Positions 14,206 through 27,530 of a stretch of DNA of 64,000 nucleotides are shown here, one piece after another. Positions within the stretch are counted from its first letter, which is position 1, and every line of letters begins with the position of its first letter. Under the pieces are notes generated by a model, which ran no database searches, was not told where the DNA came from, and saw nothing but the letters and a program-made list of their open reading frames with translations. Origin of the DNA: Certhia americana (lineage: Eukaryota; Chordata; Aves; Passeriformes; Certhiidae); NCBI GenBank assembly GCA_018697195.1, contig CM031879.1:25975660-26039659 (forward strand). The letters are read 5' to 3'. Position numbers and translations under genes: made by a program.

Positions 14206-17200
14206 GGCTACAATATTCAAGGGCATTGAAATAAATAAATTTTTCCTCAAAGATATAATTGGAATACTAAAAAGATTACAATCCATTGTATTACATATCC
14301 CTTTGCTCCTTCACCTGAATTGATTCTCTGTTTGCTTTAGTTTTTCTCAAGTGGTATATAAAATAACTAAGATTAGTACAATTTTCTTGGTAAGGTAGCA
14401 AGTACTCTTCCTCTCCAAAAAGTTGATTGGATTGGGTGGCTAGATCAGCTAGTCAATGAGAAATAAATACTGGAGGGTGTTTAAGGACAAATTCCTTGCT
14501 TTCAACTATAGTGGTAAATAAGGAGAGAGTTATATTTTTTTCATATTTATCTAGGAATTTTAAAATAGCCTTAGGAAAGGGATTTATTGGTGTGAATTTA
14601 TGCCTTTTTCAGAAGTCAATTATGTAAACCATTTCCACACGCTATTTTTTTTTCTCGTTTTCATCCACATCTCTGAATAAGCTTTCATGCTGTTTTGTAC
14701 CATCTTTCACCCAAATTGCATGATGATACACCACTGTGTGTTAAGTTGCAAGACCACCTACCTTGGAAAGCCTATTTAATACTGATAGGCAAATCCTTGT
14801 ACCCTGCTTTCAGGCGAGCACCGTGTTGAATCCTTGTAGTGTTATCTGGGATAAAAATGTATGTGAACACAGAAGTAGAAAATTAAGATTTTGGAGTGAA
14901 TATACTCTAACAGTAGCCCTTCTCCCCAATGAAAATTCTTTGTACTGCCTAATTTAAGAATTTTCAGATTTTTACACTAGACAAATTTAAAAATTGTTTT
15001 AAACCCCACAATGTTCCAAAGGATTAATGTACTTTTAAAAAAATTTTTTTCACTTTTACCCACCTAAGCTAATAAGATGTTCTACAGAACAACGGATCTC
15101 TTTCAGGTACTAGAATTCCCAACTGACATTTAGTTCTCTATTTCCCAGGGTAGTACAAAGTCCACATGCTTGGAATATAGTCATCTTTCAGAAGGAGGAA
15201 ATACAAAATCAGCTAAACAGAGTCTTCAAATGTTCTGTGTCTGCTCTGACTATTATTCCTTTGTTTTGAGGGCTTCTAGGTGGTCAGAGATGCCCTGCCA
15301 ATGACAGCACTGGCAGCAACAAGGAACATCCATCACTCCCTGGATTCCCTCCCTAGCCTATGGAAACACAGGAAAGCACCTTTCCACCTTGCCAAAAGCC
15401 AAAGCACCTTTGCTCTGTAAAGTCTAAGAGTGCAAAAGCTCACCCTTTATCAGAGGCTTCTGATTATTTCTGATTAGCCCTCACTCTGCACTGGCCACAT
15501 CAAAGGTTGTTAGACCACAAGTGTGTCTTGGGAGTGTCAGGATCGGAACATCTGCTGTTAGCCTAAACCAAATCTTGACTAACTTTTCATGTAATTAGAT
15601 CCCCTAATCCACCAACGCTTAGTTAAGGACCTCTGTAACACTTGTCCATGTAATGGTGCCCTATAGTCAGCAGTTCTTTCAGTCTCTACAGACCCAGAAG
15701 CCTTTGTTTCCCTCCCAAGAAAAGGAAATTTCTACTTCTCACGTTATCCTGTTGAATAAGTGTATTATCTGTAGTATGTAACACTCTACAAAATCATCTG
15801 AAATGCTCATATTTCTTCTGAACTAGTCTTCTTTTGTCATTTTCTTTTCCTGGCTAGTGCAATTGCTAAAATATCTATTTCCTCTTAAGGTTTTCAGCCA
15901 GCAACTTGTCTGCCTTGGTGCCTTTTAGAGTACTTTGTTACGTTTATCTTAGTGTTTGTTCTGCTTTACTGATTTGTCATAAATCGAGTTGATCTCAAAC
16001 TTTCTAAACTGTTGTGGGATTCATTTATTTATTTGTAATCAGATGATATTTGAATTCCAGAACTGCAAAGATCCTCCATGGTTCCTAGATTGTTTTCTTT
16101 TTTGTGGTTTTTACAGATGGAAAGCTTTTTAAAACAATATTTTTTATCACTGTTTTGCCTAAATATCATTTAGCCTTTTAATACTCCATATTGTCTTTGA
16201 AATATTTTCAGAAATTCACACATAGTACTTTTATTCCCTAAGGAAGAATAGACCATCATTCATTACCTTTTGTCTCTGCAAGGACTGAAAATTTTGATTC
16301 CCTGTGTATTGGCACTAATTAAGCTACCAAGTATTGAGGCTGACTACCTCTAAGGACAGATGAACTTATTTTCCTGAGTATTTGATTTACAGGATAAATC
16401 AATCTTAGAATAAGTCATGATAAATCAACCCTTGAAGTTGAATCAGATGAGACAGGTCAGTCAATATAGTCCATAACTTTCAAATATAATTTGGATATTT
16501 CCCTGCACTTGAACCAAGAATAATTTTTTTAATCAAAATTTCTCAAGAATCCTAAAATCTAAAGAACAATAAGCAAACAAACAAGCAAAAAGACAATTGT
16601 GAATGTATGAGATCAGGTTTAGGGTAAGAACAGGTTTTAATTTTCACAGTGAATTATTCCAGGTTAAAATATGGCTGCTCTCTTAATCTGTCTTTAAAAA
16701 CAAAGTAAATCTGCATAACTAAGAAAGCTATTATTTGAGTGGCTTGGAGAACACGGTGGTATTTGAGTCCATTATGTCCAGGCATTTTTTATCACCATTC
16801 CAGAAGCAGTCCAACATTTATCTTTCTTTACTGCTCTTTAAAAATCTTTATTTTGACAGGGACATTCAAGTCTTATAATAATTGTAGAATATTTCCTATT
16901 AGATCACTGATTCCAGTCCAGTTTACCAGCTCATATTCTTTACTTCTTTTTATTTTGGGAATATAATTCCATTCTTGTTAGTATTTCAGGCCCTGTCAGT
17001 ATTTTCATGGGCTGCTAAGTACTTATTGTCAGCTGCAACAATATGTTATTAACAATTTCTTTGTCTCTTGTTCAGGCTATATGCCTGCTTCAATGAGATT
17101 TTATTCCATATTAAAATCATGAGCTTTTTCATGAGCAGTTAGTTCTATGTCTCAGCAATGAGAACACAAGAGAACTAAGGTCTAGGACTATTCAGAAGAG

Positions 17201-18628
17201 AAAACTATGTTTGATAAGGAGTTTTACTCCCCAGTGAAAATCCAAGTGAAATATTTTGAGATATTTCTGAAGTTCAAATGAGAAGGATTTTCAGTTTCAC
17301 TGGGATTAGACATAGGAGATACAAAATCCTCTGCTATTTGAGATCAGCAAAAGTTTATTTTACTTTTAACAGTTTGTTTAATCGATTTGTGGACAGTTAT
17401 TAAGTTTTAAAATGCACTTTGCATTTAAAGAATTTGTCATTTGCCTTTTACATTGCCTACATACCTAGTGTGCTGCATAGAAAACAAAATTAAAACATGG
17501 ATAATACTCAAACATATCTTAAAACCTGCTTTGCAGCTAAGACATGAATTTCCAAAGTCAAAACAAGAAATGATTTCTCAGATTATATTTTTACCTTAGT
17601 CTCTGTATTTGAGATCTGAACAATGGTGTTCTCCAATTATAAATGTTTTTGATTTGTCCAGTTTTTGTAGTGAGTAGAATGGTATTGAACTTATCCTTTT
17701 TTGTAAAAGAAAATCACTATGTTATACCTAAGGGTTTAATTTCCCTTAAATTTCTAAAATTGATCTTCTAGAAAGGGAAATGGAAAATTTCATTTAGTAT
17801 TTGCTGACTTGTAATTGGGATCATTTTACTAACGAACTGTTGTGGTATCCTCCCCTTCTTCCAATCTTCAGAGTGATCATTTTAATTTTCAAGCCACACA
17901 AAGAAACCAAAGTGTACATTTGCATTGTCTAATCTGTGGTGGTTTTTATAACTCCTCTACTTAAGACTCTTTGACTGCCACAACTACATCTTAAGCATAT
18001 AAAATTATGGCAAGTTTGCAATCTACTGAGCAAGAGGATTTATAAAACGTAGAACATTAGAAACATTTTCTTGCTTCCAGTGACAGTCTTGTTTACCTCA
18101 TTAATAGATTTATCGAAGAAGATCCCCATCAGACATTCTGGTTGTTTTGTGCTACCCACAGATATAAGAACTGAACTATCCTAAACATAAACAAAACTAA
18201 ACCAACTTTTGTGGGGCTACTGTAAGCATAAAAAAATTAGGCAAAATTATTCTCCTCTATGAAAAGGAAACAAGTTAATTAGAAATAAGTAGCAGCATAA
18301 AATAATTTCCTTACTTCCAGGATGGGGGAAACTGCATGTTGTGATTTATTTTAGAGCAAATGTATGCTATTCCTCCTGCTCTTTCCACAACAGGCATTTT
18401 TGTCACATAGAGAATTTCCAGCATTTTTTTCAAAATCCTTTCTTTTTACAGGTATTGTACTTATTGAAATTCATGCTGTACCGCCTATTAACATTTTGAT
18501 GATTCATGTAAATTGTTTGGCATTAAGGGCAATATTTTCATCTATCAAAATGCACAAGTTATACTACTTAGCACAATCAAAAGTACTGTAAAACTTTAAA
18601 TACTTAGGATTTCAAGATTTTGTCTTCA
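14206..18628. other. Gene desert, no recognisable element
   Basis: AT-rich, with a slightly more GC-balanced part at about 15240-15560. No ORF of note, no CR1 or LTR signature. Confidence 0.65.
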
Positions 18629-18985
18629 TGTCCAGAGTTGAGGTTTTGCTGCCACTTCTCTTTCTGTCAATAGATATTTTAAACTCAATCATTTCATGGT
18701 CACTGTGGCCAAGATGGCCACAGATCTCCACTTGGCTCACAAGAGCCTCCCTGTTGGCAGGCAGCAGATCAGGAAGGCATCTTTTCTATTCAGCTCTCCT
18801 AGTAACTGCACCAAAAAGTTATCATCCAGGCCATTTCTGGAGCCTTCTGGACCTGTTTGTGCCAGCTGTGTGGTGTCCCCAGCTAAGTTGAAATGTTCCC
18901 ACTAAAGTGGTGTTCCTGAAAAGTTGAAGCCTCCTGTAAGAACAAGGGTTGTTGATTTGGAAATCCCCTTTAGCTCCTTTGAGGA
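18629..18985 (-). mobile_element. CR1 LINE internal fragment, endonuclease part of ORF2
   Basis: The minus-strand translation contains TLVLTGGFNFSGT, DDNFLVQLLGELNRKDAFL and GHLGHSDHEMIEF. These are the order and spacing of the apurinic-like endonuclease domain of CR1 ORF2 (the GDFN and SDHEM motifs). The usual GDFN is altered to GGFN, and stops and frameshifts show decay. The CR1 3' end is absent. Both borders are approximate. Confidence 0.85.
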
Positions 18986-19504
18986 GCTAAAGAGAAAACC
19001 AGATTTTATATCTTCAAAATTCATATACTTGAAAGAAAGGAAGCCACTTTGGGAAAGTCAAAGTAATTGTGAGTCCCCAGCCAAAAGTTTTCTCCCAAAG
19101 CAATCATGTATCTCAGTGTCTCTGAACTCCTGAAGTTTAGACTGAGTCTTTTCCATCTCTTCACTTCTGTTCTCTCCGATGTATCTTCACGTACTGCAAG
19201 CCCTTGACCCTAAATTCAGACAGCTCTCCACTGTGAACCCAAGACATCACTGCTTCTTCCTATCTTTACATGGAGACTTAAGATTTATCAGTCCTGAATT
19301 TCTAGAAGAATGGCCAAATATTCTGAGCATCATTTTCCCCCATAAGCCATTACTATTTTCTGGTCTATGTGTCAAAACACAAAACTCAAAAGTTTACTGC
19401 AAAACTCATCCCAGCTCATATTGTTGTGCAGTGGGAGTGTAACGAAAAATACCACAAAACAGGGCTGTGTTACTCTGCTGTGAAGCAGAGGTCAGGCTCG
19501 CTTG

Positions 19505-19557
19505 CTTTCCCTTTCTCCTTTTCTTTTCTTTTCTTTCTTCTTTATTTTTCTTCTTTT
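19505..19557. repeat. Polypyrimidine tract (CTTTT-type)
   Basis: About 53 bases, nearly all C or T, with repeated CTTTT units and a single A. Confidence 0.95.
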
Positions 19558-20705
19558 GAAACCTCTACTGTTGAACAACCTCTACTGATGAAAAAATTAC
19601 TCATGTAGAAATGATGCAGTATCAGAGATGTAACAACCTTCTCCCCTTTTACAAAATAAAATTAATGAAAAGTTAGTAAAATCTAAAGAAAAATACAAGG
19701 AGAAAGAGGTTGGAGTGAGTCTGCTTAGACAACAGTCTGAGGAAAATAATGGAGCATATTTTTTCTTAGCTTAATTCCATTCTCCATTTTTTAACCCACT
19801 GACATCAATGTTTTTTTATTGACTCCACCATTTATCTTTATTGAAATGTTAATTTTGCCCAGCATCCATATGTTTCAGCATATTGTTGTCCAACAGTTAT
19901 TGGGATCTAAATATTAGCTTAAACCTCTCTGTTGAATGGAGAGACATATTTTCTTGTGCTCTGGAACTGAAGCTGAGGGTTAAGATGGAGAGCAGGAGAG
20001 CGATGGTGGGTAAAGGGGGAATCAGAAAGAGAGAGACTTGTAGGTCCAGGAACAGTGACATGAGAAAAAATCTTTTCCTTGTAGTTTTTTCCAGTGGGGA
20101 AAAAAAAGCATAATTTTACCCACTCGAGCAATGAAAAAAAGTCTCACTGCTGCAACATGGTGCCACATTGAATTTCTCTCAGAAATGTCTTTCTTCTAGC
20201 TCCTTTCCTTCTGTGGATGTGCCAAGTAAGCTACTCACAGCTTTCAACCAGAGCTGTAGCAGCTGTCTCTTGGCAAGATTCAATTCTGAGATACAACCAT
20301 TGCACCTGGGGAAACAGGTGGTTACTCTTTCAATGTGAATTTCAGGATTCAAAAAAAAGCTTCTCTAGAAGTTAGAAAAGCCAGAGCCTTTTAAAATTGG
20401 AGACTGAAAACGAGCGTGCCTGTCACAGAGGAACTACTTGCCAAGTTAGTTGTCTGGAAGAGAGAATACCACGATGCAAGCCCAGGCTCTGTGCAGCCCA
20501 CAGCAATGACAGGAACATCAATGCTGGACGAATAGCTATCCTGTCTCGAGGTGACCTAATTAATATTGCAAACCAGTGAAGAGTGATACTGAGATCATGA
20601 TACTTGCTTAACTGCCACACTCAGGTTTTTCACTCAAGATGCACAAGTTTGAGAAATCAGTCTGAATCTGAGATCAAAAAAAAAATTTAAAGCCTGATTT
20701 TCTTT

Positions 20706-20737
20706 CCTTGTATCACACCCTGCTGTGTAATACAAGG
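20706..20737. repeat. Inverted repeat, 13-bp arms with one mismatch, 6-nt loop
   Basis: CCTTGTATCACAC at 20706-20718 pairs with GTGTAATACAAGG at 20725-20737, with one mismatch. The loop is CCTGCT. Confidence 0.95.
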
Positions 20738-21560
20738 TGTGTAACTTGCTGACACTGGTAATCCAGGTCCTCAGCATGAGCAGAAATCCTATCCATCCAT
20801 TCTAAAATCTGCATATGACAGCAATGAGATATTTTTTTTTACTGACTTTTGTTGGGTGATTTTCACCTGAAAACTCACAGCTAGCAATATCTACTACACC
20901 AAATTTGGTTGCCTGACATCTCCAGCCTGAAAATTCAACCTGTGACTCAAAATTCCACATTTGTGGAGATGTGACAGGTTAAACAACCTACCTATTACTT
21001 CTTTATACAATCATGTGCAAACATGTGTCTCTACTTTTCACAGAAACATTTGAAGTTTTTTTAAAGTGTCAGAATCTTTGTTTTCTCATGACCTATTCAA
21101 AAACCCTGCAGCAGCTGACTTTCAAACTATTACTGTCAGAATCTTGAATTACTCTAATTTCATTCTACTTTGTCTTCCTTCCAGAAGTCATTAATTAAGG
21201 ACATTATTCTGAGGCACTAATGCCTGAACACGCCAATGAAAATTCAGTTAAATGACTCAGCTTCTGAGAACGAATTTGTCTCTTTCCAAACAAAGCACTA
21301 GGCCTTCATGAATGCAGAAGAGCAAAAAGTTTAGAACAATCTGTTCAGATTTTGTGAACAATTTTTAAACTTTGCTTGCTGCCAGTTAGTCTATGGCTTT
21401 CTCAGTTTGCTGAAAGACAACCATAAGTCACTCTCTTGGTTTTTATCCTGATAAGTTCATAAATCATCGTTTTATCAGAGGCATTTGCCACTGTAACATG
21501 CTGAGTTCCTGTAACAAGAATTGTCTCTCATTCTTCTATGGAATACTTATTGTTTTTAGC

Positions 21561-21614
21561 GAAAACAAAAAACAAACCAACCAAAACAAAATAAACAAAA
21601 AAAAAAAAAAAAAA
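21561..21614. repeat. A-rich tract ending in A18
   Basis: AAAAC-type A-rich sequence followed by A18 at 21597-21614. Simple repeat with no recognisable element attached. Confidence 0.95.
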
Positions 21615-22189
21615 CAACCCAGAAACAGTTAATGGTGGAGTCATTTTCTTGTGAGTAGAAAATATGGCTAAACAAAATCATTAGACAATCTTTGTAAGAA
21701 CTGCTGCCATCCATGACTTGGACATAAGCAAAACAGATTAGATCCACAAAGCACACATCTTGTCACTATCTGCAGTGTCTACAGAGGATAGACTGTTTCA
21801 TTTCCTGGATTCATGGATCCTTAATGAATTATAATTGTATCTCCATGATGGTTTCATGCTAATTGAAGGAGACTACAGACAAAACCAGCTTCTGAAAGCA
21901 AGCAGTTAACATTAGTCTTTCAAGGTACTTCCAGCTATTTTTTTCACCATCCATTTCTATCATCATTTCATCCTCTCAGAGAACACAGAGACACAGAAAT
22001 AACAAGAATACATTATAGTTCTTATGATATATAAATATTGATCTTTTAATATCTTCTTGCAAAGAAGTAATGCTTTTAATTGGATTACAAATTTTTACTA
22101 GCTTTCCTACACTGGCACAAATTCAGCCTCATATTGTCATGAGATATAAGATATACCACTAATTGTAATATTATTCTTATTCTGTCTAT

Positions 22190-22241
22190 ACAGTTATTGT
22201 ATTAAGCCATTTATTACAGTTATTGTATTAAGCCATTTATT
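22190..22241. repeat. Exact 26-bp tandem duplication
   Basis: The 26-bp unit at 22190-22215, which begins ACAGTTATTG, is repeated without a mismatch at 22216-22241. Confidence 0.98.
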
Positions 22242-22288
22242 ACTGAGCCTTGCCTACTGAGATCCAGACAGAACCCTGCATGATCTCC

Positions 22289-22345
22289 CACTTTCTCTGT
22301 CTCTGTCTCAGAGTCTCTGTCTCTTTTTCTTTCTCACCTCCTTAA
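22289..22345. repeat. CT-rich imperfect repeat (CTCTGT-type)
   Basis: CTCTGTCTCTGTCTC-like sequence followed by a pyrimidine-rich stretch. Low complexity. Confidence 0.85.
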
Positions 22346-22686
22346 CCACCTGCCTAGGGCAGAGCAGGATCATTTAATATTTCTACTTCTGACTTTTTTT
22401 CAGTCTGAAATTGTTAATTACACATACAAAAAACCAAAGTCAGGTCTGTTCTAATTACTTTCCCCCCACTACCTCAAACAGATATTCTGCATCTGAGGCT
22501 ACACAATAGAGATTTTGAAACTGAAAATAATGAGCTGCCAGGCTGAGGTAATATTAGCTAAATTGCCTTCTCCATGACAGTGGAGGGTTAAGCTTTCACA
22601 CAGTCATTTCACTTTCTGTGATTCCGACATTGAGTAGTATCTTCTTATACTGTGACCACTCTGTCCACTTTTATTACATCATTGCA

Positions 22687-22711
22687 ACCTCAGCAGTGTA
22701 ACTGCTGAGGT
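22687..22711. repeat. Perfect inverted repeat, 11-bp arms, 3-nt loop
   Basis: ACCTCAGCAGT at 22687-22697, GTA loop, ACTGCTGAGGT at 22701-22711. It can form a tight hairpin or cruciform. No wider precursor pairing is visible. Confidence 0.97.
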
Positions 22712-25446
22712 AACATAAATTAGCCTTAATGTGGTTGTACACGTAATTCACAGGGGTTTAACTCCCTTTTCTTGGCCACAAGTGCAAGCTGCCCCTAGTG
22801 TAAGCCAAAGTCTATCTTGAAACATCTTCTAACTGCGTGCTTCATTTTTCTCTGCTGGGGAAGAGTTCCCACTGTACTGTGAGTAACCACAACTGTTTTT
22901 TCACTTTCCTTTCATCATCACTCCTGCTAAAAGTCTTCAGGTGTGTCCCAGGTAAAATGACCATAAAAAAAAAGCATGCGTACACCCCCTCAACTATTTT
23001 ATTTAGATTCAGTCCTGGAGTGAGCACTTTTGACTACACTAAAGTATTAATAGAAAAAGCATAACCAGTTTGGCAAACTTAAAGAAAATACATGCATTTA
23101 AGAAAAAGCCGGTGTTTAAGAAATATTAGTTTGTTTTTTCAACTTTTGCATTTACTTTTTCAAAAGAATGTTATTTTAGCTTTATTTTAGTTCTGTGGAA
23201 GAACTATACATTCTAACCATTCTGTATGTTACAAAATTTATTTGGTAAGTAGAACTTCCCTACACTTTCCTAACTGACAGTACAAAACTAAATCTCACTC
23301 CCTCTCAAACACTTCAGAATTACCCTCATTTTTTGTATAGGATTATTGAGATGGCTTTGACTGAGTGAAATTATGCTCCAAAAGCTTTTGAAGAGAAGTT
23401 CAGTCTCTCCAGGTACTCAGAATTCTCTTCTATAGGCTGAAGAAGCTGACAGAAAGGTTTAATCAGGTTTGATCAAAGGGTCTCTCCTCAAGGATACAGA
23501 TTTTTCTGAAGTAGATTAGAACTGGAATAATGAACATTAGCAGAGTCTGTAATGTATACATTTAAAAGGAAAATAGTTCTAGGATTTTGTCTTCCTTAGG
23601 AAGCATGTATATAACCTGTATTTCTAGGTCCATGTAATTCAGTGCAAATACACTTCATCATTTCATGGTTCTACAAATATTGCCATTTCAATAAAATATC
23701 ACATTTAGTATTTACAGTTCAAGGACATAAAACGGAAAATAAGAAAAAGCAGATAACCCAACCATAACAGTAAAAATTAGAGCAAGCATTGAAAGTGCAA
23801 TAAACACAACAATTTCTTCTTGGAGGGAATTTGTGCTTTTCAGTTATTGTTGTCTCAGGTGTTTTTAGCTTACCTGGAATTGCTGTTTCACTTCATCAGC
23901 TACATTCATTCTACAGAAAGCCCAGAGCCCTGCTGAAACCGACAGAGCTGTTCTTGGGCCCCACAGCTCAGCTCTGTTATCAGCCTGAAGAGTTAGTATC
24001 TTTTTGGCTGGCCATCCATTCAGAGCAATTCCGTTGATCTGAAGCAAAAAGCTTCTTATAACAGTGGTAGCTGGAATTATTACTAATGATTTACTAGAGA
24101 GATGAAATTTTGTTTCAAATGCCTCAGACATGTCTGAAATAAATGTTGCTGAAACTTTCCAATTGTATATTTAATACCCCCATTTATCTGATAAAAAACC
24201 AGTGATATTTAATATGCAGGTTTTTTCTTTAAAAAATTGATGACTTGTCCCTTCAAGTTCCACTGTAGCCCCACTCACCCTATAAAAAGGTAACCATAGT
24301 AAGCCCAAATTGCATTTGGTTGCTCTCAATCAATTCATCTCTATATCACTGCCAATTATTTGCACTGAGATATCCATTTTCAAAAAGCACATAAATTTAG
24401 GTCCACCAATTCCCTACTGCAGCCACATGTCTCTGACTATGTGTGGGAGATGTTTTCACTTTTAGCTAGCTGATTTCAGAAGTGTCTCAACCTGATGAGA
24501 GAAGCAAATGGGGGTTTTTTTGAGTCACTGGAGACTGTAAGACTGAAACAAATGCTGAAAATTACTTTCAAATTAAATCTCAAAACTCAGCTATCAAAAT
24601 AGCATCTATTCCATTAGCATATTATTGACAAGTGTATCTTCTCAGTGAGGTTAACTGTTGCTCCCTGCTCTTACAAATCAATGTGAATGTAAATCATGCC
24701 TTAAAACCAGCTTTGAGACTGGAGTACGTTATCCATTGTTACACTGGTCTCCCTTTTACATCTGAATTAGCATGCTCTAATAAGCTGCTTTCATCATTTA
24801 ATGCTCCCATCCAAAATACAAACTAGCTCAGCTTCTCTAAATTATTATCAAATACATCATATTCTGTAGGCTTTATTTATAATCTTGATTTTTCCCTTTC
24901 AACTGAAGCAACTGATTTCCAGTTATTCATGTTCTTATTCACCTGAATAATTGACTCTTAATTACTAAAGTAATATCACAAACTCCAACAAATTACTTGC
25001 ATTAGGGAAAAAGTTCAGTTGCTTTTCTCATCGCATCTTGTGATTTAGTATGATCAAATTTGTGTGAGTAGGGCTGGAAATGGCATCCAAAACATAGCTG
25101 ATCAATAGGGCTCCAATAGCATCAACTCTGGATGAATCAGTGTAAGGCTGGGATCTAAGTATTTTTCACATGACTGTTCACTGTTTGTATGTTTAAGTGA
25201 AGTTTCAGGGGGGTTTTAACATCTATTTCTGAACTCATGTGCTGAAGTTTTTGGGGAGCTCTTTTTGTATATTCAAGGTTCTTTGCAGGTGACACAGACT
25301 AACTTTATCTACTAGACTACACATTTTCACTAATAAGCAAAGGAAGGAGCCACAGGAGGGTTTTCCTATAATTCCTTTACAACAAAGTTAAATTATACAA
25401 ATTAAAGAAAAAAAATCTGTTTCCTGTCAAAAACATTGTGCATACA

Positions 25447-25618
25447 AATTGTCTAGAGAGGTTGTGGAGTCTCTCTTACTGGAGATATTCAAGAATCATC
25501 TGGACACACTCCTATGCAATGTACTCCAGGATGGTCCTTGATGATGCTTGAGCAGGGAAGTTGGACCAATGTTCCACTGTGGTCTCTTTCAACCTGACCT
25601 ATTCTGTGATTCCGTGAA
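25447..25618 (+). mobile_element. CR1 LINE 3'-end fragment
   Basis: The fragment follows the CR1 3' UTR in the plus direction: 'agaggttgtggagtctctc', 'ggagatattcaagaatcat', 'gatgcttgagcagggaagtt', then 'ctttcaacctgacctattc' and the terminal 'ctgtgattccgtgaa' 8-mer-like repeat. It is strongly 5'-truncated, the usual form for CR1, and non-coding. Confidence 0.9.
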
Positions 25619-26388
25619 TATCAGACATTAAAATTCCTGGGGAGTTTTTGAAGATTCTTTTCTGGTGTTTCAACTGTGAGTACTTCCTTTTGTTTGCAAT
25701 TAAGCTAACATGAAAGACTTAATAATTTCAACAGTCTTCTCCTCTGAATCATAAAAAAAACCCCTTTTTTTTTTAGTAAAACTGTTAGATTATGACCAGG
25801 ACTGTACTGAAATCCATTTCAACTCATACAAAAATTGCTTCTGGAACATGAGATAAGGTTCCTTTTGGATGGTCACCTTTCTGTCTTCAAATATGTGTAT
25901 GTGTCAAAAGTGCTTCTCTGTAAATATACTTTGGTAAAGTTCCTTTCTGTAAAATTGGACCAAAAAATGACAGATTTTCATCGATTTTAAGAGGTCCTCA
26001 TGTCTTTTCCTGTTAATACTGGAAATTCTATCTGACATTATGTTATTTGAGACTTGTTTCAGCTGAAACACAAGAAATAATGTGACAGTCACTGGATCTG
26101 CAAAAATCCAAGAGCAGTGACTCCCAAAAAAGCCATATAAATTTAGGCTGGCTAGAATGCAAAGTCTATCTAAAGGCCAGTGGGAACTACATGTTTTGCT
26201 GTGGGAACACTCACTTAAATCTACACAAAGATATTCTCATTCAAGAGTAACTCAATTACTAAATGTCTCTCTTTATCTTCTGCTATTTTTAGAAAAATAT
26301 TGTGAGCTACCATACCTTTGTGACCATGTAAATTCATACGTTAAATGTTTTTATATTTAACTGCTTAAATATATAAGAATTTTTATTT

Positions 26389-26446
26389 GGAGGGAGAAGG
26401 GGGGCTGGGGGGAGAGGGAGAGAAAGAGAGACACAGAGAGAGAAGG
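26389..26446. repeat. GA-rich tract with G-quadruplex motif
   Basis: Purine-rich sequence. Positions 26392-26418 read GGG-N4-G6-N2-G6-N3-GGG, a canonical four-run quadruplex pattern on the plus strand, followed by GAGAGA-type low complexity. Confidence 0.93.
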
Positions 26447-27508
26447 TGATGTACCTTATCTGAGCCTAGATCTCAATTCCATTTATAAGATCTGCTTCCA
26501 GTAGTTTAGCCAAGTAAAGACGACCAAGGAGGTGGGCATGATGGAAGGGAAGAAAGGATGCTCACAGGACCCAGAACTGTGTGTTTGTACTTCTTTCAAT
26601 CCAAGAAACTGATATACATATTGAAGTAAACCAGAGAACACATCTTAATTACGGGTAAGAAAGGAAAACTTTGTCATCAGCTTGCTTGGCAGAGGCCATG
26701 ACTGTCATGACATATTTCTGAGTTCTTGCATTTATTGAAGAAGAAAAATTTTGAAAGAAGCTAGATATCTAAGTCACACTTAAGATGGGTGTCCAGTTCC
26801 CTTAGGTACTATGGGACATTCTACTACAAACAAAGGTATTCTAATTTAATCCTTCTGACTTTATATAATGAAAATAAGATACCACACAAATTCTCACTGA
26901 TGATAGCTGCTACTATTATTATTGTTATTATTTTTATTTTTATTTTCTTTCCATCATTTATCAATTCTCCTAATTATTATTAAAAATAAAAAGTAATGAA
27001 AATTCATATACTGAAAAAGACCTGTCATGACATAGACTACAATCAATGAAGCAGGGAAATGAGCTGTTTATCAATGCAGCTGAAAATCCAGGAGAAAGAA
27101 ACAAAGATTCTGTTTGTTAAAAAACAATTCTTGCATTTCATTTTCAAGCAAAACAAGTCAATCTGTGTGGCTGAACTGTCAGACTTTAATTGCTCCAAAA
27201 GCCTAATGACAAATGGGGAGAAGTGTCAGAAATTCACATGATTTATTATCTTCCTACACTTCAGTTTCAAGCAAATGTACAATCCCAGAGGGATTCTCAA
27301 CCACTTCCTGACAGGCCCTCAGCACTGAATTAATATACAATGTAAAAGAAAAGTTAATGTAGAGTATCAGAATTGATTAATGGAAGTCATGTCAACTGTC
27401 AGTCCTCTGCAAACTAATTAGGCAAAATGCTCAAGAAAACTCTGTGCTGTATATGAAGGTTGCCAGAATCTTTAAGGAGGATCATAAAAATAACAGTAGA
27501 TGATTATT

Positions 27509-27530
27509 AAAAATAAAATAAAATAAAATA
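27509..27530. repeat. (AAAAT)n short microsatellite
   Basis: Four AAAAT-type units in a row. Confidence 0.95.

Larger units (their letters stand above)
18986..25446. other. Gene desert with short hairpins and duplications
   Basis: No gene was recognised. It contains the polypyrimidine, A-rich, inverted-repeat and 26-bp duplication features listed separately. All ORFs are short (under 90 aa) and unsupported. Confidence 0.65.

Noticed and set aside
25740..25780. Pyrimidine tract followed by AG, like a splice acceptor
   Set aside because: No open, family-like frame follows it.
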